A stretch of 64,000 nt of DNA, taken from positions 6,386,001 through 6,450,000 of the forward strand of contig NZ_BHZC01000001.1 in NCBI RefSeq assembly GCF_003865135.1, read 5' to 3'. The position numbers and the translations under genes were made by a program. Of this stretch, positions 26,570 through 34,083 are shown piece by piece (position 1 is the first letter of the stretch; each line of letters opens with the position of its first letter). The DNA comes from Streptomyces chrestomyceticus JCM 4735 (GTDB taxonomy: Bacteria > Actinomycetota > Actinomycetes > Streptomycetales > Streptomycetaceae). The notes beneath the pieces are model-generated. The model searched no databases. It was not told the DNA's origin and saw only the letters and a list, made by a program, of their open reading frames with translations.

Positions 26570-27801
26570 GCGGACAGCCTCCTGGCGAACGGACCGCCCA
26601 CCCGGCCGGCACGGACGTGGCCTTCCCGCTCTCCCGGCGCGGTGACATCGTCCCCGACGAGTGCGCCTGGCTGCGCGACGAGCGCCCGGTCGCCCGGGTG
26701 CGCACACTGGCCGGCGACCCGGCGTGGCTGGTGTCCACCTACGAGCTGGCCACCCGCGTCCTGGACGACGAGACCTTCAGCCTCTCGGCCACCGCCGCCC
26801 CCGGCGCGCGCCAGCAGTACGCGCCCACCTTCCCCATCGAGATCCGCAAGAACCTGTCGCGCATCAAGGACGAGGGGATGCGGGACGCCGTGATGCAGGC
26901 CCTGTCGCCCCGGGCGATCAAGGAGGCGACCGGCCAGTTCCGCCGCCGGGCCGAGGCGCTGATCGACGAGCTGCTGGCCGAGGGACCGCCCGTCGACCTC
27001 AAGGACCGGTTCACCGACCCCTACACCGCGCACGTGATGTGCACCGTCCTCGGGCTGCCCGACGACGACTGGCGGCGGCTGATGAGCGGCCTGGACATCA
27101 GCATCATGACCGCGCCCCGTCCCTTCGAAGGCGCTATGGCCAACTGGGACAAGGGAATGGCCTACATGGCCGGGCTGCTGCGGGCGCCCGGCGCGGCCGA
27201 AGCGCCCGGCCTCCTCGGCGCGCTGGCACGGGTCCGCGCCGACAGCGGCGGCGAGGCGGGCGCGGACACCGACGAACACCTCACGATGACGCTGCACTCC
27301 CTGTTCGAAGCGGGCGCCGTCAGCACCTCCGCCTTCCTGACGCTGGCGATCATGCTGCTGCTCCGCGACACCGGGCAACGGCGGTGGCTGGGGGACCACC
27401 CCGAGGCCATCGGCCCGGCGGTGGAGGAACTGCTGCGCTACAACCTGTCCATCGGTGACGCACTGCCGCGCATCGCCACCCGGGACACCGAACTGGGCGG
27501 TACCCCCATCGCCGCGGGCGATCTCGTCCTCGTCCTGGTCGAAGGCGCCAACCACGACCCGGCCGTCTTCCGCGACCCGGGCCGGCTGGACCTGACCCGG
27601 ACGCCCAACCCCCACCTGGCGTTCGGCAGCGGACGCCACTACTGCCCGGCCACCACGCTGGCCCGGGCCCACGCGGCCACCGCGCTCACCGCCCTGCTCG
27701 CGCGCCTTCCCGGCCTGCGCCTCGCCGTGCCCGACGAGGAGATCGGCTGGCGCTCCGGCTGGATCAAGCGCACCCCCGAACGCCTGCCGGTGCTCTGGTG
27801 A
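26566..27801 (+). CDS. CYP121-like cytochrome P450 acting on a cyclodipeptide
   Basis: 411 aa haem monooxygenase fold. The haem loop is AFGSGRHYCPATTLAR with Cys360, and the ExxR is in VEELLR (Glu288/Arg291). The C-terminal third closely follows Mycobacterium CYP121, which couples the two tyrosines of cyclo(Tyr-Tyr): NLSIGDALPRIATRDTELGG, LVLVLVEGANHDP and the final RTPERLPVLW. As in CYP121 the I-helix reads AGAVST, lacking the usual acid, and keeps Ser253. The CYP121 substrate-binding Gln385-Arg386 pair corresponds to Ile400-Lys401 here. The GTG start overlaps the synthase stop. Oxidative coupling or hydroxylation of the diketopiperazine is inferred. Confidence 0.9.
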   Translation: MSGQPPGERTAHPAGTDVAFPLSRRGDIVPDECAWLRDERPVARVRTLAGDPAWLVSTYELATRVLDDETFSLSATAAPGARQQYAPTFPIEIRKNLSRIKDEGMRDAVMQALSPRAIKEATGQFRRRAEALIDELLAEGPPVDLKDRFTDPYTAHVMCTVLGLPDDDWRRLMSGLDISIMTAPRPFEGAMANWDKGMAYMAGLLRAPGAAEAPGLLGALARVRADSGGEAGADTDEHLTMTLHSLFEAGAVSTSAFLTLAIMLLLRDTGQRRWLGDHPEAIGPAVEELLRYNLSIGDALPRIATRDTELGGTPIAAGDLVLVLVEGANHDPAVFRDPGRLDLTRTPNPHLAFGSGRHYCPATTLARAHAATALTALLARLPGLRLAVPDEEIGWRSGWIKRTPERLPVLW

Positions 27802-28397
27802 CCTGTCCCGCCGGGACCGCGCCCGAGGCGGCCGGCTCCGCGGCGGCACGGACGGCGTTCCTGCAACTGCTGCGGACGCGGGCGGTGGTGCGCCGCTACA
27901 CCCGCGAACCGGTCGACGACACGCTGCTCGACGCACTGCTGGACGTCATGCCGGCCGCGCCCACGGCCGCCAACAAACAGGCATGGGGTTTCGTGGCCGT
28001 CCAGGACCCCTACACCGTGCGCTGCCTACGGGCCTTCGCGCCGGGCATGATCGGCCTGCCGCCGCTGGTGGTGACGGCGTGCTTCGACCGCGAGCGCGCC
28101 GCCCGCGAGGACAGCGGGCCCACGGACATCGGCCTGCTCTGCGTGGCCATGGCCGTACAGAACCTGCTCCTGGCCGCGCACGCGACCGGTCTGGGCGGCT
28201 GTCCCGTCAGCAGTTTCTCCCGGACCGCCGTACGCCGCCTGCTGGCGCTGCCGCCCCGCCTCGAACCCGTCCTCCTCGTACCGGTCGGCCACCCGGCGGA
28301 CCCGGTGCGCCCCTCCGCCCGACGCCACCGTGACGAAGTGATCCGCCATGGCACCTGGACACCCCCGGCCGACGACAGCACCGGACCTGACCGATGA
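27798..28397 (+). CDS. cyclodipeptide oxidase large (nitroreductase-like) subunit, AlbA-like
   Basis: 199 aa flavin-dependent nitroreductase-fold protein. The FMN-binding start is LLRTRAVVRRYTREPVDD, with PAAPTAANKQAWGFVAVQD and MAVQNLLLAAHATGLGGCPV in family positions. AlbA-type subunits assemble with a small partner into a cyclodipeptide oxidase that introduces C-alpha/C-beta double bonds into diketopiperazines. The GTG start overlaps the P450 stop (GTGA), and its 3' end overlaps the small-subunit gene by 50 bp, an arrangement also seen in albonoursin-type clusters. Confidence 0.88.
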   Translation: MTCPAGTAPEAAGSAAARTAFLQLLRTRAVVRRYTREPVDDTLLDALLDVMPAAPTAANKQAWGFVAVQDPYTVRCLRAFAPGMIGLPPLVVTACFDRERAAREDSGPTDIGLLCVAMAVQNLLLAAHATGLGGCPVSSFSRTAVRRLLALPPRLEPVLLVPVGHPADPVRPSARRHRDEVIRHGTWTPPADDSTGPDR

Positions 28398-28692
28398 CAT
28401 CGTCCTGCTGGCCGCCTTCCTCCTCAGCAGCGCCCACGGCCTGCTGGACGAACCCCCGGCGTACGGACCGGCCCGCTGCGCCGACGGCGCCCGGCGCGCC
28501 CTCGAACTGCTGGACGCGTACGGGGAGCCGGACCCGGCACTGCTGAACGTCCGCACGCGGCTGGAGGACGCGATGTGCGGCTCCATGGCCGACGTGGACC
28601 TGCCGACCCTGCTCCGTACGGCGTGCGAGCAGATGCTGGACGTCGTCACGGCCCGCCGGGCGGGCGCGCCGCACGGGCCTGCCGACGGCTGA
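28348..28692 (+). CDS. cyclodipeptide oxidase small subunit, AlbB-like
   Basis: 114 aa. The pattern DDIVLLAAFLLSSAHGLLDE followed by PPAYGPARCADGARRALELL and RLEDAMCGSMADVD matches the AlbB family, the small helical partner needed for cyclodipeptide oxidase activity. It begins inside the end of the large-subunit gene, supporting co-translation. The ATG at 28348 lacks a strong ribosome site, as expected for a coupled overlap. Last gene of the cyclodipeptide operon. Confidence 0.85.
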   Translation: MAPGHPRPTTAPDLTDDIVLLAAFLLSSAHGLLDEPPAYGPARCADGARRALELLDAYGEPDPALLNVRTRLEDAMCGSMADVDLPTLLRTACEQMLDVVTARRAGAPHGPADG

Positions 28693-28723
28693 CGCCGCAC
28701 ACCGCGAAACCGCCGCGCCGTCG

Positions 28724-29428
28724 TCACCGCAGCGCCACCGACACCCCGTCCTCCTTCGGCCCGGGGAACTGCGGATCGGGCCGTACTGCGGCCTCGGCCG
28801 CCGCCTTCGCCGCCGCGAACACCTCGCGGGTCCCGCCGTAGTACCAGGTGACGTCGTGCCGGTCGTCCACGCCGACCCCGTACGCGTCGACACCGGCCGC
28901 ACCGCACAGCGCCAGCGCGCGCCGGATGTGGAAGCCCTGGCTCACCAGGACGGCCCGGTCCACGCCGAAGACCCGGCGGGCGCGGGCGCACGAGTCCCAG
29001 GTGTCGAAACCGGCGAAATCACTGACGATCCGGTCCGTGGGGACGCCGTGCGCGACCAGGTACCGGCGCATGGCGTCCGGCTCGTCGTAGTCCTCGCGGC
29101 TGTTGTCGCCGGTCACCAGCAGCGCGCGGACCTTCCCCCGCTCGTAGAGGCGGGCGGCGGCGTCCAGCCGGTGCGCCAGGTACGGGGACGGCTCACCGTC
29201 CCACAGGCCCGCGCCGAAGACGACGGCCACCGGCGCGGCGGGCACGTCCTCGACCATACGGATGCGGGACGCCGCGGCGGCGTTCATCCACGTCGCCGGC
29301 AGCAGCGCCAGGACGCAGGCCAGCACGGCGACCTGGAAGGCCCGCCGCTGCCCGCGCCGCGTCCGGGGAAGGCGTACCCGGCTCCATATGCGCCGTAGCC
29401 GGCCTTCCCGCTGTGCCTGCTGTGTCAT
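28724..29428 (-). CDS. SanA/YdcF-like DUF218 membrane-associated protein
   Basis: 234 aa. A basic N-terminus and a single membrane anchor (FQVAVLACVLALLPATWM) are followed by a DUF218 domain: APVAVVFGAGLWDGEPSPYL, LLVTGDNSREDYDEPDAM and AVLVSQGFHIRRALALC. SanA homologues affect envelope permeability and vancomycin sensitivity in enterobacteria; the mechanism is unknown. The ATG complement at 29426-29428 has GGGGGCAGCAG upstream. It converges with the cyclodipeptide operon and is not obviously part of it. Confidence 0.83.
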   Translation of the reverse strand: MTQQAQREGRLRRIWSRVRLPRTRRGQRRAFQVAVLACVLALLPATWMNAAAASRIRMVEDVPAAPVAVVFGAGLWDGEPSPYLAHRLDAAARLYERGKVRALLVTGDNSREDYDEPDAMRRYLVAHGVPTDRIVSDFAGFDTWDSCARARRVFGVDRAVLVSQGFHIRRALALCGAAGVDAYGVGVDDRHDVTWYYGGTREVFAAAKAAAEAAVRPDPQFPGPKEDGVSVALR

Positions 29429-29546
29429 CTGCTGCCCCCGTTGTTCTCGTTGCCACCGCAAGCAGCGACGCGCCGGGGCCTGGCATGGTTGCGGGAACGC
29501 GGGGCGGGACCTCCGCCCCGTACCCCACACGAAGGAGCCCGCCCGG

Positions 29547-30035
29547 ATGACCACCGAGCCCGAGCGCCTGCCGTTCTTCGTCTACGGAACGCTGCGCCCC
29601 GGCCGGGCCAACTACGCCCGGTGCCTGCGCGGCCGCACGGCGGCCGAGGAATCCGCGCTGGTCAGAGGCGTGTCGCTGTACGAGGGGCCGGGCTACCCGT
29701 ACGCCGTGCCGGGCCCCGCCGAAGCCGTCGTGCTCGGCGACCTCGTCACGCCGCGCGAGGACGTCCACGACGCCGTGCGCGCCGCCCTGGACCGGCTGGA
29801 GGGGTACGTGCCGGGCGGCCCCGGCAACCTCTACGAGCGGGTGGCGCGGCAGGCCAAGTGCGCGGACGGCCGGACCGTACGGGCCTGGGTGTACGTGGCC
29901 GCCGAACCCCTCGCCGCCCGGCTGCGCGCGTCCGGCACGCCGATACCCGGCGGCGACTGGCTGCGCTCCCGAGCTGCGGGAACGGCGCACCGTACGGCCG
30001 CCCCGGCCGCCCGCCCGGCGCCGCCGCCCCGTTAA
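29547..30035 (+). CDS. gamma-glutamylcyclotransferase-family protein
   Basis: 162 aa. Conserved features are FFVYGTLRPGRANYARCL at the N-terminus, with the YGTLRPG substrate loop, and the catalytic-type Glu in ALDRLEGYVPG. The fold converts gamma-glutamyl amines to 5-oxoproline in characterised members; the bacterial AIG2-like proteins are mostly untested. The last ~25 residues are Ala/Pro-rich and dispensable-looking. The ATG at 29547 follows GAAGGAGCC. Confidence 0.83.
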   Translation: MTTEPERLPFFVYGTLRPGRANYARCLRGRTAAEESALVRGVSLYEGPGYPYAVPGPAEAVVLGDLVTPREDVHDAVRAALDRLEGYVPGGPGNLYERVARQAKCADGRTVRAWVYVAAEPLAARLRASGTPIPGGDWLRSRAAGTAHRTAAPAARPAPPPR

Positions 30036-30110
30036 TCTGGACGACTTCCCCGAACCGCACAGGACCCGGCAGCCCCGGCAGTCCCAGCAGCAGACAGGTG
30101 TGATCCCAGC

Positions 30111-31145
30111 GTGCCCCCCACCTCCCCGGCCCCGGACCCGGCCCAGAACGCGGCGGACCGCCCGTTCCCCAAGGCGGAACTGCACCTCCACATCGAGGGC
30201 ACCCTGGAACCCGAGCTGGCCTTCGCCCTCGCCGAGCGCAACGGCGTCACCCTGCCGTACGCCACCGAGGACGAACTGCGCCGCGCGTACTCCTTCAGCG
30301 ACCTCCAGTCGTTCCTGAACCTCTACTACGCGCTGATGGCCGTCCTGCGCACCGAGGACGACTTCGCCGACCTCACCCACGCCTACCTGGCCCGCGCGGA
30401 GGCGCAGGGCGTCCGGCACGCGGAGATCTTCTTCGACCCGCAGGCGCACACCGCGCGCGGCGTGCCCGTCGGCACGGTGATCGAGGGCCTGACGCGCGCG
30501 CTGGACACCGCCGAGGAGCGGTACGGCATCACCACCCGCCTGATCATGTGCTTCCTGCGCGACGAGAGCGCCGAGTCGGCCCTCGCCACCTTCGAGGCGG
30601 CCCGCCCCTACCTCGACCGGATCACCGCCGTCGGCCTGGACTCGGCGGAGGTCGGGCACCCGCCGTCGAAGTTCGAGGAGGTCTACACGCTGGCGCGGGA
30701 GGCCGGGCTCAAGTGCGTGGCGCACGCGGGCGAGGAAGGCCCGCCGTCGTACGTCTGGGAGGCGCTGGACGTCCTCGGCGTGGACCGCGTCGACCACGGC
30801 GTGCGCTGCCTGGAGGACGAGCGGCTGGTCGCCCGCCTGGTCGCCGACCAGGTGCCGCTCACGGTCTGCCCGCTGTCCAACGTCCGGCTGCGGGTCATCG
30901 ACGAACTGGCCGACCACCCGCTGCCCGCCATGCTCGAAGCGGGCCTGCTGGTCACCGTCAACTCCGACGACCCCGCCTACTTCGGCGGCTACGCCGACGA
31001 CAACTTCACCGCCGTACGCGACGCCCTGAAGCTGGACGAGGAGACCCTGCGCACCCTCGCCCGGAACTCCTTCCGCGCGTCCTTCCTGGACGAGCCGACC
31101 CGCGAGGCGTACCTCAAGGAGGTCGAGGCGCACGGCCGTACGTGA
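30111..31145 (+). CDS. adenine deaminase (adenosine deaminase superfamily)
   Basis: 344 aa zinc amidohydrolase. Metal and catalytic motifs are ELHLHIEGTL, CVAHAGEEGPP, DRVDHGVRCL and VTVNSDDPAYFGGY. The segment GLDSAEVGHPPSKFEEV is characteristic of the bacterial adenine deaminase branch; true adenosine deaminases usually have a different sequence there. It would convert adenine to hypoxanthine for purine salvage. GTG start at 30111; the first ~18 residues vary in the family. No purine genes adjoin. Confidence 0.85.
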   Translation: MPPTSPAPDPAQNAADRPFPKAELHLHIEGTLEPELAFALAERNGVTLPYATEDELRRAYSFSDLQSFLNLYYALMAVLRTEDDFADLTHAYLARAEAQGVRHAEIFFDPQAHTARGVPVGTVIEGLTRALDTAEERYGITTRLIMCFLRDESAESALATFEAARPYLDRITAVGLDSAEVGHPPSKFEEVYTLAREAGLKCVAHAGEEGPPSYVWEALDVLGVDRVDHGVRCLEDERLVARLVADQVPLTVCPLSNVRLRVIDELADHPLPAMLEAGLLVTVNSDDPAYFGGYADDNFTAVRDALKLDEETLRTLARNSFRASFLDEPTREAYLKEVEAHGRT

Positions 31146-31283
31146 CCGTGCGCCGGGCCGGGGCACAGACGGCCCCCGGTCCCGGCCGCGTGACCGACGC
31201 CACCGTTGACCTCAAGTTCGGTCGAGTTCCTAGGTTCTTCCTCATCAGGCACGACGCCCGCAGCGGGCAGAGGAGGCACCACC

Positions 31284-31739
31284 ATGGAGTACTCGCACAG
31301 CGACGCCGAACTGGCCGGCCAGCCCATCGGCTACTGGGCCTGGGCCGCCCACACGGCGGCCGTCACCCACATCCGCGCCGGCCTGGCCCGCCACGGCCTC
31401 AGCCAGCCCCAGTGGTGGGTGCTGAACCAGGTGGCGGGCCACGCCGGAGGCCGCGACCGGGCGGAGGTCACCGACATGCTCAAGCGCTACCTGGACACCG
31501 GCTCGGACGTCCTCACCACGGACACCGACGACCTCCTCGACCGCGGCCTGCTCACCCTCGACGGTGACCGGCTGTACATCACCGCCGACGGCGCGGACCT
31601 GCACGCCCGCTGCGCCGCCCTCCAGAAGGAGATGCGCGCCCGCATCCACGACGGCATCAGCGACGAGGAGTACGTCCGCACGCTGAAGGTGCTCCAGCGG
31701 ATGATCCACAACGTCGGCGGGAAGATGTGGCACCACTGA
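31284..31739 (+). CDS. MarR-family transcriptional regulator
   Basis: 151 aa winged-helix regulator. The HTH spans GHAGGRDRAEVTDMLKRYLD with the wing at LLTLDGDRLYITADGADL, and flanking helices suit dimerisation. The start ATG at 31284 follows AGAGGAGGCACCACC, one of the best ribosome sites in the window. MarR proteins usually repress nearby genes in response to phenolic ligands; the NAD-dependent reductase gene downstream is a possible target. Confidence 0.85.
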   Translation: MEYSHSDAELAGQPIGYWAWAAHTAAVTHIRAGLARHGLSQPQWWVLNQVAGHAGGRDRAEVTDMLKRYLDTGSDVLTTDTDDLLDRGLLTLDGDRLYITADGADLHARCAALQKEMRARIHDGISDEEYVRTLKVLQRMIHNVGGKMWHH

Positions 31740-31823
31740 GGCGGCGCCCCTGGCGCGCACCGCTGGGATCCGCCCACGGCGAACCCGCCCCCGTCCAGGG
31801 GCGGGTGGTGCTTGAGTGACGGA

Positions 31824-32810
31824 ATGGAGATCTTGGTACTGGGCGGTACGGCCTGGCTGGGCCGCGAGGTGTCCCGGCAGGCGATCGAGCGCGGCCACCA
31901 CGTGACCTGTCTGGCCCGCGGCGCGAGCGGCGAAGTGGCGGCGGGGGCGCGGCTGGTGGCCGCCGACCGGAACGACCCGGCCGCCTACGAGGCGCTGCCC
32001 GGCCGGGAGTGGGACGCGGTCGTCGAGCTGTCCTGGCAGCCCGCCTTCGTCCGCGGGGCCCTCGCGGCGCTGGGCGGCCGGGCCAGGCACTGGACGTACG
32101 TGTCCTCCGTCAGCGCCTACGCCACCCACACCGCGGCGGACGCCGACGAGTCCGCCGCCCTCCTCCCGCCGACCGACCGGGACACCGTCGGCCGCGAGCT
32201 GTACGGCGAGGCCAAGGCCGCCTGCGAGCAGGCGTCGGCCGCCGCCGTGGGCGACCGTCTCCTCGTCGCGCGGTCCGGGCTCATCGGCGGGCCCGGCGAT
32301 CCCAGCGACCGGGTCGGTTACTGGGTGGCCCGCGCCGCACGCGATCCGCACGGCCCGATGCTGGTCCCCGACGTACCGGACATGCCGACCCAGGCGGTCG
32401 ACGTGCGCGACCTCGCCGCCTGGCTGCTGGACGCCGCGGAGGCGAAGAGCACCGGCGCCTTCGACGCGGTCGGCCCGGTCCTCCCGTTCAGCACGTGGAT
32501 CGAGCTGTCCCGCGAGGTCGGAGGGCACACCGGCCCCGTGGTCACCGCCGACTCCGCATGGCTGCTCGCCCAAGGGGTGGCCCCGTACCTGGGCCCCGGG
32601 TCGCTGCCGATGTGGATGCCCCGGCCGGGCTTCGAAGGCTTGTCGGCCCGCAGCGGCGCCGTTGCGCGGGCAGCCGGCCTGCGCCACCGCCCCCGCGTGG
32701 ACCTGCTGACCGACGTACTGCACTGGGAACGCGGCCAGGGGCTGGACCGGACACGACGCGCGGGCCTGAGCACCCACCGCGAACGGGACCTGCTGGCCGC
32801 CCTCGGCTGA
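31824..32810 (+). CDS. NAD-dependent epimerase/dehydratase-like protein
   Basis: 328 aa extended-SDR-type Rossmann protein: [20 protein letters not shown] is the dinucleotide motif. [15 protein letters not shown] and [12 protein letters not shown] supply the Ser/Tyr/Lys positions. Related actinobacterial proteins are annotated as reductases or epimerases without a known substrate. The ATG at 31824 was chosen to start at MEILVLGG; a TTG four codons upstream is possible. Confidence 0.8.
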   Translation: MEILVLGGTAWLGREVSRQAIERGHHVTCLARGASGEVAAGARLVAADRNDPAAYEALPGREWDAVVELSWQPAFVRGALAALGGRARHWTYVSSVSAYATHTAADADESAALLPPTDRDTVGRELYGEAKAACEQASAAAVGDRLLVARSGLIGGPGDPSDRVGYWVARAARDPHGPMLVPDVPDMPTQAVDVRDLAAWLLDAAEAKSTGAFDAVGPVLPFSTWIELSREVGGHTGPVVTADSAWLLAQGVAPYLGPGSLPMWMPRPGFEGLSARSGAVARAAGLRHRPRVDLLTDVLHWERGQGLDRTRRAGLSTHRERDLLAALG

Positions 32811-32925
32811 CGCCCGCCCCCTCATTACCCCCGGAGTAATCGCCCGCACGCCCCTCCCACGGCAGGATCGGCCCCATCGAGGAACCCGCACCCACCGAAC
32901 CGCCCGCAGCAGCGAGGAGCACGCG

Positions 32926-33375
32926 ATGACCGCCACCGGCACGACGAGTTCAGCCACTCCCGACCCTTCCGTAGCCGAGACCACCCGGGCCGTCGTGCAG
33001 GATTTCCTCGCCGCCCGGATGGCCGGGGACACCGTACGGCTCACCGCGCTCTTCGCCGACGAGGTCGACTGGCTGCTCGCCGAGAACCCCGCCGTCCCGT
33101 GGATACGCCCGCGCACCACGGGTGCCGAATGCGCCGCCCAAGCCGAGGAGTTGGCCGCCCACACGGTGCCCGAGGAGTCGCGCGCCTCCGTCGACGCCTT
33201 CCTCGTGGACGGCACCGACGCCGTGCTGACGGGGCACGTGGCGGGGAGGGTGCGGACGACGGGCAAGACCTTCGAGGGCCCGTTCGCCCTGCGCCTCACC
33301 GTCGAGAACGGCCGCATCACCCGGCACCACCTCTACGAGAACAGCCTCTCGATCGCCGAAGCCTGCACGCCGTGA
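32926..33375 (+). CDS. SnoaL/NTF2-like protein
   Basis: 149 aa small alpha+beta cone-shaped fold: VVQDFLAARMAGDTVRLTAL with FADEVDWLLAENPAVPW, then VTGH-like VLTGHVAGRVRTTGKTFEG and LRLTVENGRITRHHLYENS. Members bind hydrophobic ligands or act as cyclases, isomerases or limonene-epoxide-type hydrolases; no specific role can be assigned. The ATG follows GCAGCGAGGAGCACGCG. It lies between a reductase and a HAD phosphatase on the same strand. Confidence 0.8.
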   Translation: MTATGTTSSATPDPSVAETTRAVVQDFLAARMAGDTVRLTALFADEVDWLLAENPAVPWIRPRTTGAECAAQAEELAAHTVPEESRASVDAFLVDGTDAVLTGHVAGRVRTTGKTFEGPFALRLTVENGRITRHHLYENSLSIAEACTP

Positions 33376-33423
33376 AGGCACCGGCGGCCGTCCCTCCGAA
33401 GCGGCGCCGCCCCGAGCCGATGG

Positions 33424-34083
33424 ATGGCTGAAGCCGTGCCGCCGCCGCTGCTGATCGACCTCGACAACACCCTGATCGACCGCGACGCCGCGTTCCGGGA
33501 CGCCCTGACCGCGTTCCTGGGCACCTGGCAGCTTCCCGTGCCGGACGTCGAGTGGCTGATGACCGTCGACGCGAGCGGCTACACCCCGAGGCAGGACGTC
33601 GCCCGCGCCATGGCCGGCCGCTACGGCGGCCGGGTGCCCGAGAGCGCGGTCGAGGCCCTGCTGGACCAGGGAGCGGCCGACCGTGTCGTCCTGCCGCCCG
33701 AGACCCGCGCGGCCCTGGAGCGGGCCGCAGCCGGCCGGCCCTGCGTCATCGTCACCAACGGCCGTACCGCGCAGCAAGAGGCGAAGATCCGGCGCAGCGG
33801 GCTCGACGGGGTGGTGCACGGCTGGGTGGTCTCCGAGGCCGTCGGCCACAAGAAACCGGCCCCCGAGATCTTCCGCGCGGCAGCCGCGACGGTCGGCGCC
33901 CCGCTGCGCGGCGCCTGGGTCGTCGGCGACTCGCCCCAGGCCGACATCGCCGGCGCACACCGCCTCGGCCTGCGCAGTGTGTGGGTGTCGGGCGGGCGAC
34001 CGTGGACCGGGATGCCGTTCGCGCCCACCCGCATCGCCCATGACGCGGCCACCGCGATCACGCGGATTCTCGACGTCCCTTGA
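33424..34083 (+). CDS. HAD-superfamily hydrolase
   Basis: 219 aa phosphatase type. Motif I is LLIDLDNTLIDRD (nucleophile Asp), motif II VIVTNGRTAQQ, motif III the Lys in HKKPAPEIF and motif IV GDSPQADIAGAH. The small helical cap between motifs I and II suggests a subclass acting on small phosphorylated metabolites. The last 26 bp overlap the convergent nasA gene. Start at the ATG 33424; the ribosome site is weak. Confidence 0.85.
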   Translation: MAEAVPPPLLIDLDNTLIDRDAAFRDALTAFLGTWQLPVPDVEWLMTVDASGYTPRQDVARAMAGRYGGRVPESAVEALLDQGAADRVVLPPETRAALERAAAGRPCVIVTNGRTAQQEAKIRRSGLDGVVHGWVVSEAVGHKKPAPEIFRAAAATVGAPLRGAWVVGDSPQADIAGAHRLGLRSVWVSGGRPWTGMPFAPTRIAHDAATAITRILDVP

